A stretch of 64,000 nt of DNA, from positions 1 through 64,000 of the forward strand of contig NZ_RWIR01000060.1 of the NCBI RefSeq assembly GCF_009764265.1, read 5' to 3'. The DNA comes from Pseudomonas sp. PB101. GTDB lineage: Bacteria > Pseudomonadota > Gammaproteobacteria > Pseudomonadales > Pseudomonadaceae. The notes under the pieces were generated by a model that worked only from the letters and a program-made list of their open reading frames with translations, ran no database searches and had not been told where the DNA came from. Made by a program: the position numbers and the translations under genes. Positions 51,648 to 60,209 of the stretch are shown piece by piece. The stretch's first letter is position 1; every line of letters starts with the position of its first letter.

Positions 51648-52415
51648 TTACGCTTCCCCCAGGTAGGCTTTGATCACTTCAGGATTGTCGCGGATCTGAT
51701 CCGGCGTGCCGTCGGCCAGGGGCGTGCCCTGGTTGATCACGACGATGTGGTCGGAAATGCTCATGACCAGCTTCATGTCGTGTTCGATCAGCAGAACGGT
51801 GACGTTGTGCTCTTCACGCAGCATGCTGATCAGCGCCTTGAGGTCCTCGGTTTCCTTCGGGTTCAGGCCTGCGGCCGGTTCGTCGAGCATGAGGATCCGC
51901 GGGCGGGTCATCATGCAGCGGGCGATTTCCAGGCGACGTTGCTGACCGTAGGCCAGGGTGCCGGCCGGGCGGTTGGCGAACTCTTTCAGGTTGACCTTTT
52001 CCAGCCAGAACTCGGCGAAGTCCATGGCCTCGCGCTCGCTTTTGCGGAACGACGGGGTCTTGAACAGGCCGGACAGGAAGTTGGTGTTCAGGTGACGGTG
52101 CTGGGCGATCAAGAGGTTCTCGACCGCGGTCATGTCCTTGAACAACCGTACGTTCTGGAAGGTACGCACCACGCCCTTGAGGGCGATCTTGTGGCCGGGC
52201 AGGCCTTCGATCGGCTCGCCGTCCAGCAGGATGCTGCCGCCGCTCGGCTTGTAGAAGCCGGTCAGGCAGTTGAACACGGTGGTCTTGCCGGCGCCGTTGG
52301 GGCCGATCAGTGCAACCACTTGTTTCTCTTTCACGCTCAAGGCAACGCCGTTGACCGCCAGCAAACCGCCGAAGCGCATGCTCAGGTTTTCTACTTTAAG
52401 GATCTCGCGGCTCAT
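51648..52415 (-). CDS. livG: Branched-chain amino acid ABC transporter ATPase LivG (BraF)
   Basis: The 255-residue nucleotide-binding subunit has Walker A GPNGAGKTT (38-46), an LAYGQQRR-type signature region and Walker B RILMLDEPAAG. The C-terminus (LIEHDMKLVMSISDHIVVINQG) is standard LivG. ATG overlaps the livM stop as ATGA. Confidence 0.93.
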   Translation of the reverse strand: MSREILKVENLSMRFGGLLAVNGVALSVKEKQVVALIGPNGAGKTTVFNCLTGFYKPSGGSILLDGEPIEGLPGHKIALKGVVRTFQNVRLFKDMTAVENLLIAQHRHLNTNFLSGLFKTPSFRKSEREAMDFAEFWLEKVNLKEFANRPAGTLAYGQQRRLEIARCMMTRPRILMLDEPAAGLNPKETEDLKALISMLREEHNVTVLLIEHDMKLVMSISDHIVVINQGTPLADGTPDQIRDNPEVIKAYLGEA

Positions 52416-53668
52416 TTGCGCAGCTCCATGTGAGGACGTTGCATGGGCAGCAGACCCTGAGGGCGCCAGATCATCATCAGTACCATCAAGGCACCGAACA
52501 TCAACATGCGGTACTCACTGAACTCACGCATCATTTCCGGCAGCAGGATCATCACCACGGCAGCGAGGATCACGCCCAGCTGCGAGCCCATGCCACCCAG
52601 CACCACGATGGCGAGGATGATCGCCGACTCGATGAAGGTGAAGGACTCCGGCGTCACCAGGCCTTGGCGGGCAGCGAAGAAACTACCGGCGAAACCGGCG
52701 AAGCTCGCGCCCAGGGTGAAGGCCGACAGCTTGATGATGGTCGGGTTCAGGCCCAGCGCGCGGCAGGCGATTTCGTCCTCACGCAGCGCTTCCCAGGCAC
52801 GGCCCAACGGCATGCGCAGCAAACGGTTGATGACGAACAGCGCACCCAACGCAAGCAACAGCGCAACCAGGTACAGGAAGATCACCTTGTTGATCGAGTT
52901 GTATTCCAGGCCGAAATACTCATGGAAGGTTTGCAGGCCTTCCGCGGCCTTGCGTTCGAAGGTCAGGCCGAAGAACGTTGGCTTCTCGATGTTGCTGATG
53001 CCGTTCGGACCGCCAGTGAGGCCGGTCAGGTTACGCAGGAACAGACGGATGATCTCACCGAAGCCCAGGGTCACGATCGCCAGGTAGTCACCGCGCAGAC
53101 GCAGCACCGGGAAACCCAGCAGGAAGCCGAAGGTGGCCGCCATCAGGCCGGCGATCGGCAGGCAGATCCAGAAGCTCAGGCCGTAGTAGTGCGACAGCAG
53201 CGCGTAGCTGTAGGCGCCGACGGCGTAGAAGCCGACGTAACCGAGGTCGAGCAGACCGGCCAGACCGACCACGATGTTCAGGCCCAGGCCCAGCATCACG
53301 TAGATCAGCACCAGGGTGGCGATATCCACCGCACCGCGAGAGCCGAAGAACGGCCAGACCAGCGCACCGGCGATCAGCGCGATGATGATCCAGCGTTGTG
53401 TGGTCGGCAGGGTCAGGAAGTTGCTGGCCTTGGCCGGAATCAGCGGCATGCTGGGCGAAGAACGCCAGGCCGAGCTGATCTGCTGGTCGAACAAGACACG
53501 CAGGAACATCAGCACCGAGCACACCGCGATGGTGATCAGGGTGGCGTCGCTGGTGCCATGAACTTCGAGGTTGATGCCGACGATGGTCAGCTTCAGACCG
53601 AGTACCGGGTAGGCCACGGCCCACACCAGCAAGGCGCTGAACAGCGCCTGTTTAAGATTCCTAGTCAT
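52412..53668 (-). CDS. livM: Branched-chain amino acid ABC transporter permease LivM (BraE)
   Basis: The 418-residue permease has an N-terminal DUF3382 section (about 1-90) and then about eight membrane segments. GLNIVVGLAGLLDLGYVGFYAVGAY is a typical LivM segment, and the coupling region reads LGRAWEALREDEIACRALGLNP. It is coupled at both ends by ATGA overlaps (livH and livG). Confidence 0.93.
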   Translation of the reverse strand: MTRNLKQALFSALLVWAVAYPVLGLKLTIVGINLEVHGTSDATLITIAVCSVLMFLRVLFDQQISSAWRSSPSMPLIPAKASNFLTLPTTQRWIIIALIAGALVWPFFGSRGAVDIATLVLIYVMLGLGLNIVVGLAGLLDLGYVGFYAVGAYSYALLSHYYGLSFWICLPIAGLMAATFGFLLGFPVLRLRGDYLAIVTLGFGEIIRLFLRNLTGLTGGPNGISNIEKPTFFGLTFERKAAEGLQTFHEYFGLEYNSINKVIFLYLVALLLALGALFVINRLLRMPLGRAWEALREDEIACRALGLNPTIIKLSAFTLGASFAGFAGSFFAARQGLVTPESFTFIESAIILAIVVLGGMGSQLGVILAAVVMILLPEMMREFSEYRMLMFGALMVLMMIWRPQGLLPMQRPHMELRK

Positions 53669-54588
53669 ACCTTCTCAACCTCCGGACGGCCCAGCAGGCC
53701 GGTTGGCCGGAACAACAGCACCAGAACCAGCAGGCCGAACGCCACGACGTCCTTGTACTGGTCGCCGAAGATATCGGCACCAAAGGCTTCCGCCACACCC
53801 AATACGAGCCCGCCGAGCATGGCGCCCGGAATGCTGCCGATACCGCCGAGTACCGCTGCGGTGAAGGCCTTGAGGCCGACCAGGAAACCGGCGTTCGGGT
53901 TGATCACGCCGTATTGCATGCTCAGCAGCACGGCCGCGATGGCCGCCAGCGCAGCACCGATGACGAAGGTCAGGGCGATGATGTTGTTGGTGTTGATACC
54001 CAGCAGGTTGGCCATCTTGATGTCTTCGGCGCAGGCGCGGCAGGCGCGGCCCAGGCGGGAGCGGGAGATGAACAGGGTCAGGCCGAGCATGGCGACCAGG
54101 GTCACCACGAACACCACGATTTGCATGTAGGAAATCAGCACTTCATGTGCGCCACCTGGCCCGAAGGCAAAGTTGCCCGGAATCAGGTTGGGGATGGATT
54201 TGTCCTTGGAGTCTTGCGCCAGCAGAACGGTGTTCTGCAGGAAGATCGACATGCCGATGGCGGAGATCAGCGGGATCAGACGGTTGCTGCCGCGCAAGGG
54301 GCGGTAGGCGATCCGTTCGATGCTGTAGCCGTAGGCACTGGTGACGACGATGGTTGCCAGGAAAGCGGCGGTCATCAACAGCGGAACGCTGTCGAGTCCC
54401 AGCATGGCCAGCCCGGCGATGGCGATGAACGCCACGTAGGAGCCGATCATGTACACCTCGCCGTGGGCGAAGTTGATCATTCCAATGATGCCGTAAACCA
54501 TCGTATAGCCGATGGCGATCAGGGCATACGTGCTGCCAATGGTCAGGCCATTAACCAGCTGTTGGAAAAAGTGATAGATGTCAGGCAT
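53665..54588 (-). CDS. livH: Branched-chain amino acid ABC transporter permease LivH (BraD)
   Basis: The 307-residue permease is partner of LivM. About eight membrane segments include GSTYALIAIGYTMVYGIIGMINFAH and the conserved GRACRACAEDIKMANLLGI coupling region. It is first of the four cotranscribed genes. A 233-bp gap with a hairpin separates it from braC. Confidence 0.93.
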   Translation of the reverse strand: MPDIYHFFQQLVNGLTIGSTYALIAIGYTMVYGIIGMINFAHGEVYMIGSYVAFIAIAGLAMLGLDSVPLLMTAAFLATIVVTSAYGYSIERIAYRPLRGSNRLIPLISAIGMSIFLQNTVLLAQDSKDKSIPNLIPGNFAFGPGGAHEVLISYMQIVVFVVTLVAMLGLTLFISRSRLGRACRACAEDIKMANLLGINTNNIIALTFVIGAALAAIAAVLLSMQYGVINPNAGFLVGLKAFTAAVLGGIGSIPGAMLGGLVLGVAEAFGADIFGDQYKDVVAFGLLVLVLLFRPTGLLGRPEVEKV

Positions 54589-54770
54589 TACAGCGCTCCT
54601 AAAAACCTGATACGCATTTCACTGGTGGAGTCATTTTCCCGCCCGGGCCCCGTGGATCTGCATCCACTTCGAATCCGGGGTTTGCCAGCGAACCGCTGAT
54701 GACGGTTTTGAGATTTTCAGGTGGGGAGACTGGCGGATCACGCCAGCGCGGCCCAAATACGTTCGTAAAA

Positions 54771-54800
54771 CAAAGCCCACGGCACGCCGTGGGCTTTGTT
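54771..54800 (-). terminator. Hairpin/terminator between braC and livH
   Basis: AAAGCCCACGGC and GCCGTGGGCTTT form a perfect 12-bp stem with a 2-base spacer, 22 bp past the braC stop. Read-through would give the permease and ATPase genes lower expression than braC. Confidence 0.75.
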
Positions 54801-54821
54801 GGCAGTCAGTCAGGCAACGCC

Positions 54822-55949
54822 TTACTGAGGCTTGGCTTCAGTTTTTGGTTTGCCGAAGTGCCACTCGTAAACCACGAATTTGAAGTCTTTCAGGTCGCCT
54901 TTCTCGTCGAAGCTCAGGTCGCCGGTCGGGGTCTTGAAGGTGCCTTTGTGGATAGCTTCAGCCACTTTGGCGGAGTCTTCGGACTTGGCAGCCTTGATAC
55001 CTTCGGCGATCACTTCCACAGCCGAGTAGGCCGGGAACACGAACGGACCGCTTGGATCTTCTTTCTTGGCCTTGAACGCGTCAGCCAGGGCGATGTTGGC
55101 CGGATCCTGGTCGAAGGATTTCGGCAGGGTCACCAGCAAGCCTTCGGAAGCGTCCTTGGCGATCTGCGAAATGGAGTCGTTACCCACGCCTTCCGGACCC
55201 ATGAACTTGGCTTTCAGGCCTTTTTCCTGGGATTGACGCAGGATCAGGCCCAGCTCCGGGTGGTAGCCGCCGTAGTAGACGAAGTCGACGTTGGCTTGCT
55301 TGAGCTTGGCGATCATCGAGGAGAAGTCCTTGTCGCCGGCGTTGACGCCTTCGAACACGGCAACCTTGACGCCTTTGCCTTCCAGGGTTTTCTTCACGGC
55401 GGTGGCGATGCCTTCACCGTATTGCTGCTTGTCGTGCAGGACAGCAACGATCTTCGGCTTGACGAAGTCGGCGATGTAGTTACCGGCGGCAGGGCCTTGG
55501 GCGCTGTCCAGACCGATGGTGCGGAACACCATTTTGTAACCACGGGCGGTGATGTCCGGGCTGGTGGCAGCCGGGGTGATCATGATCACGCCTTCGTCTT
55601 CGTAGATGTCCGAAGCCGGTTGAGTGGAGCTGGAGCACAGGTGACCGACCACGAACTTGACGCCGTCGTTGACGACCTTGTTCGCTACGGCCACGGCTTG
55701 TTTCGGATCACAGGCGTCATCGTATTCAACGGCTTCGAGTTTCTTGCCGTCTACGCCGCCTTTGGCGTTGATCTGTTCGATGGCCATTTTGGCGCCACTG
55801 AACTGCATGTCGCCGTATTGGGCTACAGGGCCGGTTTTAGGGCCGGCGATGCCGATCTTGATGGTGTCAGCTGCGAACGAATGGCTGGCAACCCCGGCCA
55901 GAACCATAGCGGCAAACAGTTTGGAAATCTGCTTAGTAGCCTTAGTCAT
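54822..55949 (-). CDS. braC: Leu/Ile/Val-binding periplasmic protein (BraC)
   Basis: The 375-residue binding protein has a Sec signal peptide cut near SFA-ADT (residue 26). The mature protein is a type I periplasmic binding fold (IKIGIAGPKTGPVAQYGDMQFSGAKMA), with the CDPKQAVAVANK and SSSTQPASDIY segments typical of LivJ/BraC. It starts the system; a hairpin follows, then livHMGF. A perfect 16-bp palindrome lies 101-116 bp upstream. Confidence 0.94.
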   Translation of the reverse strand: MTKATKQISKLFAAMVLAGVASHSFAADTIKIGIAGPKTGPVAQYGDMQFSGAKMAIEQINAKGGVDGKKLEAVEYDDACDPKQAVAVANKVVNDGVKFVVGHLCSSSTQPASDIYEDEGVIMITPAATSPDITARGYKMVFRTIGLDSAQGPAAGNYIADFVKPKIVAVLHDKQQYGEGIATAVKKTLEGKGVKVAVFEGVNAGDKDFSSMIAKLKQANVDFVYYGGYHPELGLILRQSQEKGLKAKFMGPEGVGNDSISQIAKDASEGLLVTLPKSFDQDPANIALADAFKAKKEDPSGPFVFPAYSAVEVIAEGIKAAKSEDSAKVAEAIHKGTFKTPTGDLSFDEKGDLKDFKFVVYEWHFGKPKTEAKPQ

Positions 55950-56301
55950 AGTGCTCCACTCTTACTGTTGTAGTTTTTATAGTCCTGGCGCCGAAAGCAG
56001 CAGAACCGGGTCAGATATCTGCGACATTCCCCGGAAAAGTCCCTCGGCAACTGTACCGGTACAGTGTAGAGCGCCGATTGTCAGCCTGGGAAGGCAGCGC
56101 CGGGGGACAAAACCTGCAGGTGTCGCTTTATTGAAAGTAAAAGACAGAATTGCGGCGGGGGCGTTGAGGGGCTTATAGCCGGATTCGGTGCATTCCCTGG
56201 CTTTCCTGCGCTTTTCATTTCGGTCACTCAATTGCATCCGGGTTTTTCTGCCAGACCACCGACGTTATCATTCGCCGTCGATTTCTTTTCCGGACAGTCC
56301 C
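55950..56301. other. Divergent intergenic region braC/DUF2288
   Basis: About 352 bp without a gene. It contains the palindrome at 56050-56065 and the promoter regions of both divergent genes. Confidence 0.6.
56050..56065. promoter_or_regulatory. Perfect 16-bp palindrome upstream of braC
   Basis: ACTGTACC followed by GGTACAGT is a perfect inverted repeat. It is 101-116 bp before the braC start and 236 bp before the DUF2288 start. Likely an operator of an unidentified dimeric regulator; too short between CTG and CAG for LexA (8 bp, not 10). Confidence 0.6.
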
Positions 56302-56607
56302 ATGAATCAAGAACCTAGCACCCTCTATGCCAAGCTGCTTGGTGAAACCGCATCTATTACCTGGAAAGAGCTGGAACCGTTCTTCGCCAAGGGTGCCCTA
56401 TTGTGGGTCGATCGCGGCCTGGATTTGATCGCTGCCGCCGAGGCCGTGGCCCAGGATGAGGGGGAGAAAGTGGCTGCCTGGCTGGCCGCTGACAAACTCG
56501 CCAAGCTCTCTGAAACGCGGGCGCTGGATCTTTTTGAGCGTGATCCGCCGTTGTGGGCCGTGGTGGTTTCGCCGTGGATTCTGATCCAGGAAAGAGCGCA
56601 GGCTTAA
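56302..56607 (+). CDS. DUF2288 family protein
   Basis: The 101-residue all-alpha-looking protein has conserved segments TASITWKELEPFFAKGALLWVD and DLFERDPPLWAVVVSPWILIQE, consistent with DUF2288. ATG at 56302; the longer frame from 56188 is excluded. No function is known. It is divergent from braC and convergent with the tubulin-like gene. Confidence 0.85.
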   Translation: MNQEPSTLYAKLLGETASITWKELEPFFAKGALLWVDRGLDLIAAAEAVAQDEGEKVAAWLAADKLAKLSETRALDLFERDPPLWAVVVSPWILIQERAQA

Positions 56608-56914
56608 AGGTCGCACCTTATTGGTGCGCGCCTTTCAAAGGGAAAAGTGTGTAGCCGAGTAGCGTGATGGCAGGTTGCCGTAGAGAAAGGCCACAGCCTC
56701 ACGGTGACGTAAACGTAACGGGAACAGTTGGGAGGGCAACTGAACGGCTGCTCAATTGTTTCTGGATGTTGGGATGGCTGAAATCCTCAGCGAATTTCAG
56801 GGCCTTATCGCTGGCAAGCCAGCTCCCACAATGTCCGGGACGTTCACAATTAATGTGTCCGCCACGAACCTGTGGGAGCTGGCTTGCCAGCGATTGGAGC
56901 AACTCGGTTCTGGA
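56608..56914. other. Intergenic region with REPIN
   Basis: About 307 bp without a gene between DUF2288 and the tubulin-like gene. It holds the REPIN at 56806-56895. Nothing else was recognised. Confidence 0.6.
56806..56895. repeat. REPIN of a second REP type
   Basis: TCGCTGGCAAGCCAGCTCCCACA and its inverted copy face each other about 45 bp apart. The core (GCTGGCAAGCCAGC) differs from the GAGCGAGC type of the other REPINs. Confidence 0.85.
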
Positions 56915-59116
56915 TCAGACCGAGAAAGTCTTGCCTGTGTGGTTATTCAACGAAATCACCTTGGTCTTGCCGATGCGGTGACGGTAGATCTCGCGCAGGT
57001 ACTTGATCGCTTTCTTCACGCAATCGCGGGACAGGCGGATGTCGTTGATCGAGACGAACTTTTCCTTGTCGTTGATCAGCTCGCGGTACTTCTTCTCGTA
57101 CATCGGTTTGATCGCGTACCAGTTGGTATCGAGGATCTTCGCCGGGTTCTCGAATTCGTTGAGCAAGTCGTCGATACGGTCTTCGTCGAATTCTTCCTGG
57201 ACGATGAAATCCAGGATCGAGTTGTCCAGGGTTTCGTCGAAACGGTACGGCGTCTTCGCGAAGCAGCGCTTGATGAAGGCCACGATCAGCGTCAGGAAAT
57301 CGTCCGACAGGCACGGGCTCTTGGCGATCAGGGTGGTCAACGACAGGTTGGCCGAAGCACCGATCACCAGCGCGTAACGCTTGAGCGTGGTGTTGGGGAA
57401 CAGGCTGTTGAGGTGAGTCTTCAACCGGTTCAGGTCCATGTAGGACAGCTTGTAGTCCTTGGGCAGGGACACGATCGACACCACCGACGAGCAGTTCTTG
57501 AAGAAGTGCAGGTCGTGCAGCGCGGCCGCGTCGTAGCCCGAATTCTTGTATTGCTCCAGCGACGCGCGATAGCGCTTGGACTCGATCGGCAGCAGGCTGA
57601 TGCCTTCGATGGCCTGGGTGACCTTGTTGAAGTGCGGCAGGTCGATCGAGCGGAAGAACAGGTCGTCGATGTTCAGGCGCTGCGGCTCTTTCTCGAACAC
57701 CTTGAACTTGTCGCTGCTCGGCGGCGGGGTTTCCGGCACCACGGACTCGGCGTAGGCAATCGCCACCGGGCCGGCCAGGCTCATGAACAGGTCGTTGGCG
57801 TCCAGGCGGATGGTTTCGCCGATGTCGATGCCGGCGCGACGGAAATAGTTCTGGTCGTAGTCGGTGGTCACCGCCTGGGCCGTAAGAATGTTGAAGATCT
57901 GCTGCGAGATGTATTGGTTGGCATGCTTTTCCATGGCATTGACATCAATGTTCTGGATGTTGCCGTCATCGTTCTCTTCGGCGTAACGCATGATGTCGTT
58001 GGAAATCAGCATCATCGCGTTCCACGGGCGGATGCGGCCCATGACGCTGGCTTCGCTGCTGTCCTCGTTGGCGAAGTTGTAGGAAAAGTCCCACTCTTCC
58101 GACAGGTATTTGCACAGCAGTCGACCGGCGTTGATGTGCAGCGCCTCGGACATTTCACTGCGGTGGTCGGAAATGTTCGGCAGCACGCAGATGCCACTGG
58201 TGAAGATCGGTTCGAAGACGAAGGAGTGACCGCTCTTGCTGTCGTGCTCGTCCATCGGTTTGGTGTCGAACGTCTTGTTCATGTACGAATGCTGCTGGGC
58301 CAGGCCGAACTCCGAGGCCATGCCCGAGCCGGTACCGCCGCCGGCACTGAAGATCGAGAAATACAGGCGCGACTGGTTGGCCTTGATGCCGCAGCTGTCG
58401 ATCAGGTACGAGTGAATCATCTTCCAGTCAGGGCTGGAAAAACGCTGGGTGTCCTTGTTCAGGATGATCTTGGCCAGGTACTGGCCGAGGATCGGCGCGT
58501 TACCGGCGCCACCGGCGTGGACTTCCGACAAATCCATGATTTTCATCTTGCTGTAGTCGCGCAGGAAGCCGCTTTTTTCGCCCTTGCGCGAGAAGCGGAT
58601 GCGTCCGGCGATGTCCTTGTCCAGGTCGCCGAGCATCACCAGCGGCTCGACCAGGAACACCGGCTTGGTGTTCTTGTTCTGGCCCAGGCGCAGGTTGTTG
58701 CGGATCCATTGGGCCGGGCTGTAGCCCTTTTCGGCAAAACGCTTGTCCGGCGACAGGCGATCTTCGTTGTTGAATTCGTTGAGGTAGAACTTGCGGGCGT
58801 TGTACACCAGTTCCGCCACGTCCAGCGCGATGTTCGAGCCGCAACGGCCCAGGCCGATCAGGCACACCGACGGGAATTCCTGATCGTTGTGCTGTTCGCT
58901 GTCGCCTTCCAGATGCGGTGCGCGCGGGAACACCATGTCGCGCAGGCCGTCGAGGTTGTCGAGGATACGGTCGGTGTTGGTTTCGGTGAAGTACAGGTAT
59001 TGCTGGGTCGCCAGCGGGCGCGATTGAATCAATGGCTTCGGTGATGACGGGCTGTTGGCCGCTGGGCTCAACGTCAGATCGGTTACCGCAGTGGCCGGGT
59101 TGTTTTTAGAAGTCAT
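56915..59116 (-). CDS. Tubulin/FtsZ-superfamily protein, not FtsZ, function unknown
   Basis: The 733-residue protein has the ordered GTPase loops of the tubulin/FtsZ fold. T1 is GLGRCGSN (88-95), T3 AGGAGNAP (201-208), T4 GGGTGSG (259-265), T6-like ISND (371-374) and T7 LDAND with Asp439 and Asp442 (FtsZ Asp209 and Asp212 by position; the FtsZ Asn is Arg here). So nucleotide binding and polymerisation-stimulated hydrolysis are plausible. It differs from FtsZ in a 85-residue N-terminal extension, longer T1-T3 spacing and a C-terminal region of about 270 residues with no recognised domain. It is a single leftward gene between DUF2288 and a divergent dehydrogenase. The Tubulin_2/FtsZ-like group is the best family guess; function is unknown. 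Confidence 0.8.
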   Translation of the reverse strand: MTSKNNPATAVTDLTLSPAANSPSSPKPLIQSRPLATQQYLYFTETNTDRILDNLDGLRDMVFPRAPHLEGDSEQHNDQEFPSVCLIGLGRCGSNIALDVAELVYNARKFYLNEFNNEDRLSPDKRFAEKGYSPAQWIRNNLRLGQNKNTKPVFLVEPLVMLGDLDKDIAGRIRFSRKGEKSGFLRDYSKMKIMDLSEVHAGGAGNAPILGQYLAKIILNKDTQRFSSPDWKMIHSYLIDSCGIKANQSRLYFSIFSAGGGTGSGMASEFGLAQQHSYMNKTFDTKPMDEHDSKSGHSFVFEPIFTSGICVLPNISDHRSEMSEALHINAGRLLCKYLSEEWDFSYNFANEDSSEASVMGRIRPWNAMMLISNDIMRYAEENDDGNIQNIDVNAMEKHANQYISQQIFNILTAQAVTTDYDQNYFRRAGIDIGETIRLDANDLFMSLAGPVAIAYAESVVPETPPPSSDKFKVFEKEPQRLNIDDLFFRSIDLPHFNKVTQAIEGISLLPIESKRYRASLEQYKNSGYDAAALHDLHFFKNCSSVVSIVSLPKDYKLSYMDLNRLKTHLNSLFPNTTLKRYALVIGASANLSLTTLIAKSPCLSDDFLTLIVAFIKRCFAKTPYRFDETLDNSILDFIVQEEFDEDRIDDLLNEFENPAKILDTNWYAIKPMYEKKYRELINDKEKFVSINDIRLSRDCVKKAIKYLREIYRHRIGKTKVISLNNHTGKTFSV

Positions 59117-59312
59117 TGTTCGCCATCTACCTGGGCTGATTGGTTGGCCGACTCACTGTCGTCGAACCGTCACGGAATACAATCGCGTCTTTTTTCAGCG
59201 CGTACTTGGACCTTGCCTTGGTCTTTGACCTGAGCATTGCTCGGGGTGAATCCTTTCCTAAGTCATGATGAATCGGCCAATATTTGGCGATCTTTAATCA
59301 AAAGGAGGCTAA

Positions 59313-60209
59313 ATGATGTCAACGCTACCTTCGTTGGGGTTTGCCGGGATCGGCCTGATGGGGTTGCCGATGTGCCGCCGCCTGCTGGCCGCGGGTTATC
59401 AGCTGGCGGTATGGAATCGCAATCCGGACAAGTGCAAGCCGCTGGTGGAGGCGGGTGCACGCCAGGTCTCCAGCCCGGCAGAACTGTGCCGGCACGCTGA
59501 TGTGGTGATGTTGTGTCTGGCGGATACGTCGGTGGTGCGCGAGGTGGTGTTTGGTCCGACCGGCATTGTCGAGGGGGCAAAAAAGGGGCAGCTGCTGGTG
59601 GATTTTTCCAGCCTGGAACCCAACGCCACGCGGGAAATGGCCGCTGAGCTCGCCGGTAAAACCGGCATGGGCTGGCTCGACACGCCGGTCTCCGGTGGCG
59701 TGGTCGGCGCCGAGGCCGGAAGCCTGGCGATCATGGTCGGCGGTGAAGCGCAGGACCTGGAACGGGTCCGGCCTGTCCTGTTGAGCCTGGGGCAGCGCGT
59801 GACGCACATGGGCGGCGTCGGGGCAGGGCAGGTGACCAAGGCGTGCAATCAGATGATCGTCGCCTGCAATGCCTTGGTGATTGCCGAAGTGGTCGCGCTG
59901 GCGGAACGCTCCGGGGTGGATGCCAGCCTGATCGCCGAAGCGCTGGCCGGTGGTTTTGCCGATTCGAAGCCCTTGCAGTTCCTTGCCCCGCAGATGGCGG
60001 AAAACCGTTTCGAACCGGTCAAGTGGCACGTGCGCACGTTGCTCAAGGATCTGGACGCGGCGGTGAAGTTTTCCCGCGAGCAAGGCTCGGCGACACCGAT
60101 CAGCGGGCTGGCCGCGCAGCTGATGCGCCTGCACGGGAGTCAGGGTTTCCTCGAAAAAGACCCGTCTACATTAGTGCAGATGTACCGTGAGCCAGGCTCA
60201 GCGTCGTGA
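59313..60209 (+). CDS. Beta-hydroxyacid dehydrogenase (GarR/HIBADH-like)
   Basis: The 298-residue protein of the 3-hydroxyisobutyrate dehydrogenase family has the NAD(P) loop GIGLMG (12-17), substrate motif DTPVSGG (123-129) and catalytic Lys176 (QVTKACNQMI). A strong AAGGAGG ribosome site precedes the ATG at 59313 (a second ATG follows at once). Substrate (tartronate semialdehyde, glyoxylate, hydroxyisobutyrate) is not decidable. Its 3' end overlaps that of the next gene by 44 bp, in a tail-to-tail arrangement. Confidence 0.9.
   Translation: MMSTLPSLGFAGIGLMGLPMCRRLLAAGYQLAVWNRNPDKCKPLVEAGARQVSSPAELCRHADVVMLCLADTSVVREVVFGPTGIVEGAKKGQLLVDFSSLEPNATREMAAELAGKTGMGWLDTPVSGGVVGAEAGSLAIMVGGEAQDLERVRPVLLSLGQRVTHMGGVGAGQVTKACNQMIVACNALVIAEVVALAERSGVDASLIAEALAGGFADSKPLQFLAPQMAENRFEPVKWHVRTLLKDLDAAVKFSREQGSATPISGLAAQLMRLHGSQGFLEKDPSTLVQMYREPGSAS

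Noticed and set aside
56756..59044. Long rightward frame (762 codons) antisense to the tubulin-like gene
   Set aside because: It shadows the real gene at high GC; composition is Val/Asp/His-rich without a recognisable domain or start signal.
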